64,000 nucleotides of DNA from Symbiodinium natans (lineage: Eukaryota > Sar > Dinophyceae > Suessiales > Symbiodiniaceae), in contig CAJNDS010002823.1 of the NCBI GenBank assembly GCA_905221605.1, positions 149,501-213,500 of the forward strand, given 5' to 3'. Position numbers and translations under genes: made by a program. The notes below the pieces were generated by a model. The model searched no databases, was not told the origin of the DNA, and worked only from the letters and a program-made list of their open reading frames with translations. Every line of letters starts with the position of its first letter. Positions within the stretch are counted from its first letter, which is position 1. Positions 59,932 to 64,000 of the stretch are shown here, one piece after another.

Positions 59932-60264
59932 AAATCCAGCAAGGAAAAGGGCTATGCCAGGCATGTGGAGAGCTTCCACGGTTTAGGGTTTAGGGTTTAG
60001 GGTTTAGGGTTTAGGGTTTAGGGTTTAGGGTTTAGGGTTTAGGGAGACCCTTCCTCATAGTAGTCAGTCAAGCGTCGTATGGTCAGGGTAACAGCTGACA
60101 TTAGGCTGACATCGGATTGAGCAATGTAGGTCCCAGCAAAACAGGGCATAAGGGCCTACTCTGGGTCCTAGGAACCCTAAACCCTAAACCCTAAACCCTA
60201 AACCCCAAACAACGGAATAAGGACGCCGACTCTGGGTCCGAGATCTTGGGTGCGGCCGGGCGAC

Positions 60265-60315
60265 GCACTTCATGTCAATTTGAGATGCAGCCCTGGCTGC
60301 CTCCTCCATAGTCTC
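60265..60315 (-). CDS. P4-ATPase exon: ETMEEAARAASQIDMKC
   Basis: Seventeen codons, acceptor GGTTCAG|GAG, donor GTCGCC, phase 0 at both ends. It supplies the variable stretch between ETNLK and the C-E-x-P-N motif, and the length matches the family spacing. The donor lies about 20 bp from a family-2 element end (60216-60245). Confidence 0.85.
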
Positions 60316-60646
60316 CTGAACCGTGTTCCAAGGTCAGGTGGGGTTTGGGGCTAGCCCTAAACCCTAAACCCTAAACCCGAAACCCTAAACCCTAAACCCT
60401 AAACCCAGGGTGCATGGCCGGGACCCCTTTAGGACCGGCCCCAATAACAAGAACATCTTCAAATGCTGCACCCTAAAGGTTTAGGGTTTAGGGTTTAGGG
60501 TTTAGGGTTTAGGGTTTAGGGTTTAGGGTTTAGGGTTTAGGGTTTAGGGTTTAGGGTTTAGGGTTTAGGGTTGAAGACGTCCTGGGTCTTAAGGTGTAGG
60601 GTAGGGCTGCGGGTCTGGGGAAGGAGCCCTCCTCAGCCCATCCATC

Positions 60647-60867
60647 GTACTTGGAGGTTCATGGTACTTACTAACCAGTTATAACTGTACTCATAGGGTT
60701 TAGGGTTAGGGGCTTAGGGTTTAGGGTTTGGGGTTTAGGGTTACTGTACGTACAACTGCACTTATAACCATATTGGAAAACACTTAAGGGGCTTAGAAGT
60801 GGGGTACAAGTACAGTTATAACTGGTTAATAAGTATCATGAATCAGAAAATCATGAACCTCCAGGTA
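60647..60867. mobile_element. Family-1 element carrying an internal telomere-like array
   Basis: Outer repeats GTACTTGGAGGTTCATG / CATGAACCTCCAGGTA and inner repeats around AACCAGTTATAACTGTAC; the centre contains TTTAGGG-type units (60697-60741). Confidence 0.85.
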
Positions 60868-61403
60868 TCCTTTCTGCTTGTGTTGCATCCTCCGTGCTCC
60901 CCTTGCTATCATTTTTGCGCGCACGCTTCGGGTGTCTCTCGACAACCTCTGCGTGTTCTGAAAGCCTCCTGAACCCCAAACCCGAAACCCACGTCCCAAG
61001 AGCCCAAAACCCGAAACCCTCCGACGCCCAAAACCCTAAACCCTAAACCCTAAACCCTAAACCCTAAACCCTAAACCCTAAACCCCTGAGCCCGCGGCAT
61101 GCTGGCCGACCATCTTGAAAGTGCGGGCAGGTGCCTGCGCCGGTTTTGAGGTTTTAAGGGTTTAGGGTTTAGGGTTTAGGGTATAGGGTTTAGGGTTTAG
61201 GGTTTAGGGTTTTGGGTTCAGGGTAACCGAGATTCCGAACTTAACCTAAACCCTAAAACAGAAACCCTCAACCCCTGAACCCTGGACCCCAAACTTTACC
61301 CCAAAACACTTCAGTTGCCATACGTTCTCGGGGCAGGGGTTGAGCGTGGAGCTCCTGCAGGGTAGGGCCAGAAGCTTCAGGAATTCATGGTATTGCGTCA
61401 GGT

Positions 61404-61493
61404 TTTGGGGGTTTCCACCGTATTGGGGTTCCTTAGTAAGGGAATCCTACTATTCGCGGGTCTATGTTAAGGGTCCCCGTATTTTCGTAAGCC
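61404..61493. mobile_element. Family-3 element, compact copy
   Basis: GGGGGTTTCCACCGTATTGG, centre ATCCTACTATTCGCGGG, right end CCCCGTATTTTCGTAAGCC. Confidence 0.82.
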
Positions 61494-61901
61494 TTCTTTT
61501 GGGTAGGTTTGGAGGTAGGTTTGGAGGAAGGAGCAGGCTACCACCACATGAGGTCCGTCTAGCGGCAGCTCTTACTTACTCACCTGCACCATGGCTACGG
61601 TGACGACGACGAGTTTCGAGGGCTTGTGGGCGTCTGCCCTGAACCCTAACCCTAACCCTAAACCCTAAACCCTAAACCCTAAACCCTAAACCCACAACCC
61701 TAAACCCTAATCCCTAAGTGGAAATCTGGAGGTTTAAGCCTAGCAGTCCGGGAGCTTGGGGGGAGCCATGTCTCAGAAGCCGCTGTACTTGTGTCTACGA
61801 GTCTAGGCGGGGAGTCCGGAAACCTAAGCCCTCACGGGTTTAGGGTCTAGGGTTTAGGGGTTTAGGGTTTAAGGTTTAGGGTTTAGGGCATATTTCTTTC
61901 G

Positions 61902-62251
61902 TGCGGGCTTTTATCTTTCTTTCTTATAGCCCGCGGTTCTAATCTTAATACAATTTTAATCTCCTTTTATTAGTATTATTAACCGGGCAAATAAGAAATA
62001 CAATTGTTGCCCGGAAAATAATAAAGTTATAACGGGCCCTTATAATATACTTGTAGGCCCGTATATTTAGTATATTTTATTAGTATTTTTCCCGGGCGCA
62101 TAAAAAGACTCAATAAATGCCCGGGGCTTACTAAATAATAAGTCTTTAGTGTTCACCTTTGGAATATTATTATAGCGGGCCTTTAAAGTATTATAATTGG
62201 GCCCGTTATCATATTATTACTGCGGCCCTTTTAATAATAATAATGGGCCCC
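61902..62251. repeat. AT-rich segment with six GGGC/GCCC hairpins
   Basis: Stems at 61902-61934, 61983-62014, 62032-62062, 62091-62125, 62175-62206 and 62222-62251, each 6-8 bp G/C arms (GCGGGC..GCCCGC, CCGGGC..GCCCGG, ACGGGCC..GGCCCGT, CCCGGGC..GCCCGGG and so on) around A/T-rich loops. No telomere-like repeats and no coding frame. Composition differs sharply from the surroundings. Confidence 0.9.
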
Positions 62252-62464
62252 TATAGTAGGCAATCCTGCAATCTCAAAACCTTCAACCCTAGGAAATTTG
62301 CGAATGCTGGGAACCCTGCCCGAGGAACCCTCGGAACTCTAGGAACTCTAGGAAACCTAGGAAGCCCAAACCCTAAGCCCTAAACCCTAAACCCTAAACC
62401 CTAAAACCTAAACCCTAAACCCTAAACCCTCTAGACCCTTAGTGCATTACTCTGAGATGTGGGC

Positions 62465-62518
62465 CTGTTTTGTCTTCAGGTTGGTCTCGCCATCCAAGTT
62501 CGCAGTCTCAATATAGAC
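62465..62518 (-). CDS. P4-ATPase exon: VYIETANLDGETNLKTKQ
   Basis: Eighteen codons spell the diagnostic P4-ATPase actuator signature ETANLDGETNLK, including the DGET dephosphorylation loop. The acceptor is CCGAG|GTC; the donor is CAG|GCCCAC, a GC donor. Both ends are phase 0 and join neighbouring exons in frame. This is one of the three most diagnostic exons in the window. Confidence 0.95.
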
Positions 62519-62737
62519 CTCGGCTCAGGGTGTTTAAAGGTTGCCGCTGTTCTGTTTAGCTCAGGTTTGGGGCTCAGAGTGTAGGGCTTTAAGAGTTTAA
62601 GAGTTTTAAGAGTTCAAGGGTTTAAAGGTATCAGGTTTAAGGCTTAAGTTTAGTGAGCTTTGCGTGGCCGTGTCCAGCTGTCAGGAATTGGTTCTGTCTG
62701 GGCTGCTTGGCGGCGGCAACGGAGGGGTCCGCGCCAC

Positions 62738-62756
62738 GGAATCAGGAAGGAGGGCG
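62738..62756 (-). CDS. P4-ATPase exon fragment after element: ..LLPDS
   Basis: Nineteen bases continue the frame of the previous segment (LFA + LLPDS) once the inverted-repeat element and one copy of a CGC direct repeat are removed. It ends at a GT donor (GTGGCG) in phase 0, which joins in phase to VYIETANLDGE at 62518. The joined peptide CRLFALLPDS-VYIETANLDG resembles the flippase actuator domain. Confidence 0.55.
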
Positions 62757-62896
62757 CTACTTGAAGGTTCATGGTACTTACGAACCAGCTAGAACTGTAC
62801 TTATAGCCCACTTATAAGCCCCTTAAGTGCCCTAATATGGTTACAGGTACAGTTAGAAGTACAATTGCTTGATATGTACCATGAACCTCCAAGTAG
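62757..62896. mobile_element. Family-1 inverted-repeat element (140 bp) inside flippase coding frame
   Basis: Terminal repeats CTACTTGRAGGTTCATGGTA at both ends (one mismatch), flanked by GCG on both sides, a likely 3-bp target duplication. Other copies: 60647-60867 and 35923-36243, each with a telomere-like array inside, and a diverged copy at 47794-47956. No transposase, so non-autonomous. Confidence 0.9.
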
Positions 62897-62975
62897 GCGA
62901 ACAGCCGGCAATCGGGCCGCATGAAGGCGTTGGGCGTGCCCAGTTCTTCGTACCCAAAGAGCCCAAGAATTATCA
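62897..62975 (-). CDS. P4-ATPase exon: actuator-domain segment before ETANLDGET
   Basis: Minus-strand frame reads IILGLFGYEELGTPN then AFMRPDCRLFA, placed where the family has '..PADC.LL'. The acceptor is AG|TG at 62976-62977, or a shorter version begins at 62945. The frame runs straight into an inverted-repeat element at 62757-62896 and resumes on its other side (62738-62756), so the codon after LFA is interrupted by the element. Confidence 0.6.
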
Positions 62976-64000
62976 CTTAATTCCTTGATGGAAGAATATA
63001 CCTCAAATCATGTTTTAGGGATCCTTAATATGATTAAACGGTATATACCTTCATTAAGGGGGTAGCTCTCGGGGGGGTACACAGAGTAAGGCACCAAGGG
63101 GCTAGGGTTCCGAGGGTTTAGGGTTTGGTCCTAGGGTTCCTAGTCTCATTGAGTCTCATTGAGTCTCAATTGGCATCACTCCCCTGTCGTTCAGAAGCTG
63201 GCGGCCACAACACATGCATGGTTTGGGCTTTTGGTTTACGGCCCTTTTTTACCCTAAAGCCCCACACCCAACTGATCCTCAAAGGCCCTAAACCCTGAAT
63301 TAATCCTAAGCCCAGTAAAACCCCCAAACCCTTGAACCCTTAAACCATACAACCCCCAAAACCCTTAAACCCTCAAACCCTGAAACCCCAAAACCGTAAA
63401 GAGCCTGCAACCCTAAAACCCTAAAACCGCGTAAACCATCAAACCCGAAAACGCAGGCTTCAGGCCACTTCAGCTTCAGGCTTAACCTTGAGGCCTTTCA
63501 GTAGGGTACCTAGGGAACCCGCTAAGGGGTATGTATACTATACATATATATATATGCTTATATTAATAGGGTTTGGGGTTTGGGGTTTAGAGATTCGGAT
63601 TTAGCATTCCCTCAAGACCCTGATGTAGGCTAACCCCCCCACCACCCCCCCCGGACCCTAAACCCGAAACCCCAAAACCCTAGTGCAGACGAACTCCCCC
63701 CCCCCCAAAGAAAAAAACAAAACCCTAAACCCTAAATCGGTGTCAAGAACATGGCCATGCTTGCCGAGGGACATGGCCTTCCTCATGGGAAGTCGTCAGC
63801 AGGACCTCAGCTTGGGTTCAGGGTTTAGGGCCCTACTTTCTAAGGGTGTAGGGTTTAGGGTTTAGGGTTTAGGGGTTAGGGCTAGATCCCAGAGTACCCT
63901 AGGAATAAACAGGGTACCCTTTTTTGGTTTAAAAGGGGCTTCTAAGGGAACCCAAACCCTAACAAAAGATGGGCCGTAGTTAATGTGCTCAGGGTTCAAG
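62976..64000. other. Right-edge stretch, probably flippase intron
   Basis: Mixed unique sequence, C-runs, short telomere-like arrays and a partial family-2 element. An island at 63735-63800 is open on both strands (minus MRKAMSLGKHGHVLDT; plus MAMLAEGHGLPHGKSSAG) and cannot be assigned. Confidence 0.5.
63876..64000. mobile_element. Family-2 element, cut by window edge
   Basis: Left arm GATCCCAGAGTACCCTAGGA, GGGTACCCTTTTTTGG and GGGGCTTCTAAGGGAACCC, then CCCTAAC; the right end is not seen. Confidence 0.7.

Noticed and set aside
59540-60160. Exon-like frames at 60.05-60.15 kb (AVTLTIRRLTDYYEEG) and 59.53-59.62 kb (plus strand IVLTGVLAFGAVLAF)
   Set aside because: Flippase exons 60265-60315 and 59380-59443 join directly in phase and spacing, leaving no place for them; chance openness or antisense of G/C-rich DNA.

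Overview
The window is most likely nuclear DNA of a dinoflagellate. It is saturated with short interstitial arrays of the plant/alveolate-type telomere heptamer (TTTAGGG / CCCTAAA) in both orientations, which at first sight makes it look gene-free. Reading the unique 40-130 bp islands between arrays on the minus strand shows that many are exons. They have G/C-rich third codon positions, AG|G acceptors, and splice donors that are more often GC than GT, with occasional GA. TTTAGGG telomeres plus GC/GA donors plus AG|G acceptors is the known dinoflagellate pattern.

Two conserved genes can be assembled from exons whose phases join and whose joined peptides match family motifs. (1) A P4-type ATPase (phospholipid flippase), minus strand: exons from 62.98 to 44.1 kb run from the actuator domain (ETANLDGETNLK) through LRGC, TM3, TM4 (NFIPISLL) and RTSDLNEELGQ to DKTGTLT and HVDLVDP. 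It resumes at 3.08 kb with the nucleotide-binding domain (REFLFHLAVNHE, VVPEYD, SASSPDE, ALCYGAMHFG) and leaves the window at the left edge. (2) A sterol C-24(28) reductase of the ERG4/ERG24 family, minus strand: exons from about 41.8 kb (possible start) or 38.5 kb (EFGGP) down to 12.0 kb (KYGATWDKYLQ), covering almost the whole family length. The sterol reductase lies entirely inside the 41-kb gap between the two halves of the flippase: a same-strand nested gene, unless the assembly is wrong.

The introns hold the telomere-like arrays (and variant arrays such as TTAGGGG, CCCCTAAA, CCCTAAAA, CCCAAAA, CCCTGAA), microsatellites (a ~590-bp AGT tract, a CCCTCT tract, poly-T/poly-G junctions), and at least a dozen families of 70-400 bp inverted-repeat, MITE-like elements. 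Several elements carry a telomere-like array inside them. One 71-bp element sits in the flippase coding sequence as a complete GC-AG intron whose splice sites lie in its terminal repeats (introner-like). Another interrupts the flippase reading frame with a 3-bp direct repeat.

Region by region: 0.9-3.1 kb flippase N-domain exons; 3.1-12 kb repeat-rich intron with microsatellites; 12-41.8 kb sterol reductase, with a repeat-poor 4.5-kb island (27.15-31.6 kb) in one of its introns; 41.8-44.1 kb unassigned; 44.1-63 kb flippase A/P-domain exons, including a six-hairpin AT-rich segment at 61.9-62.25 kb that resembles organellar DNA. All protein matches are from motif memory and hand translation, not database searches.
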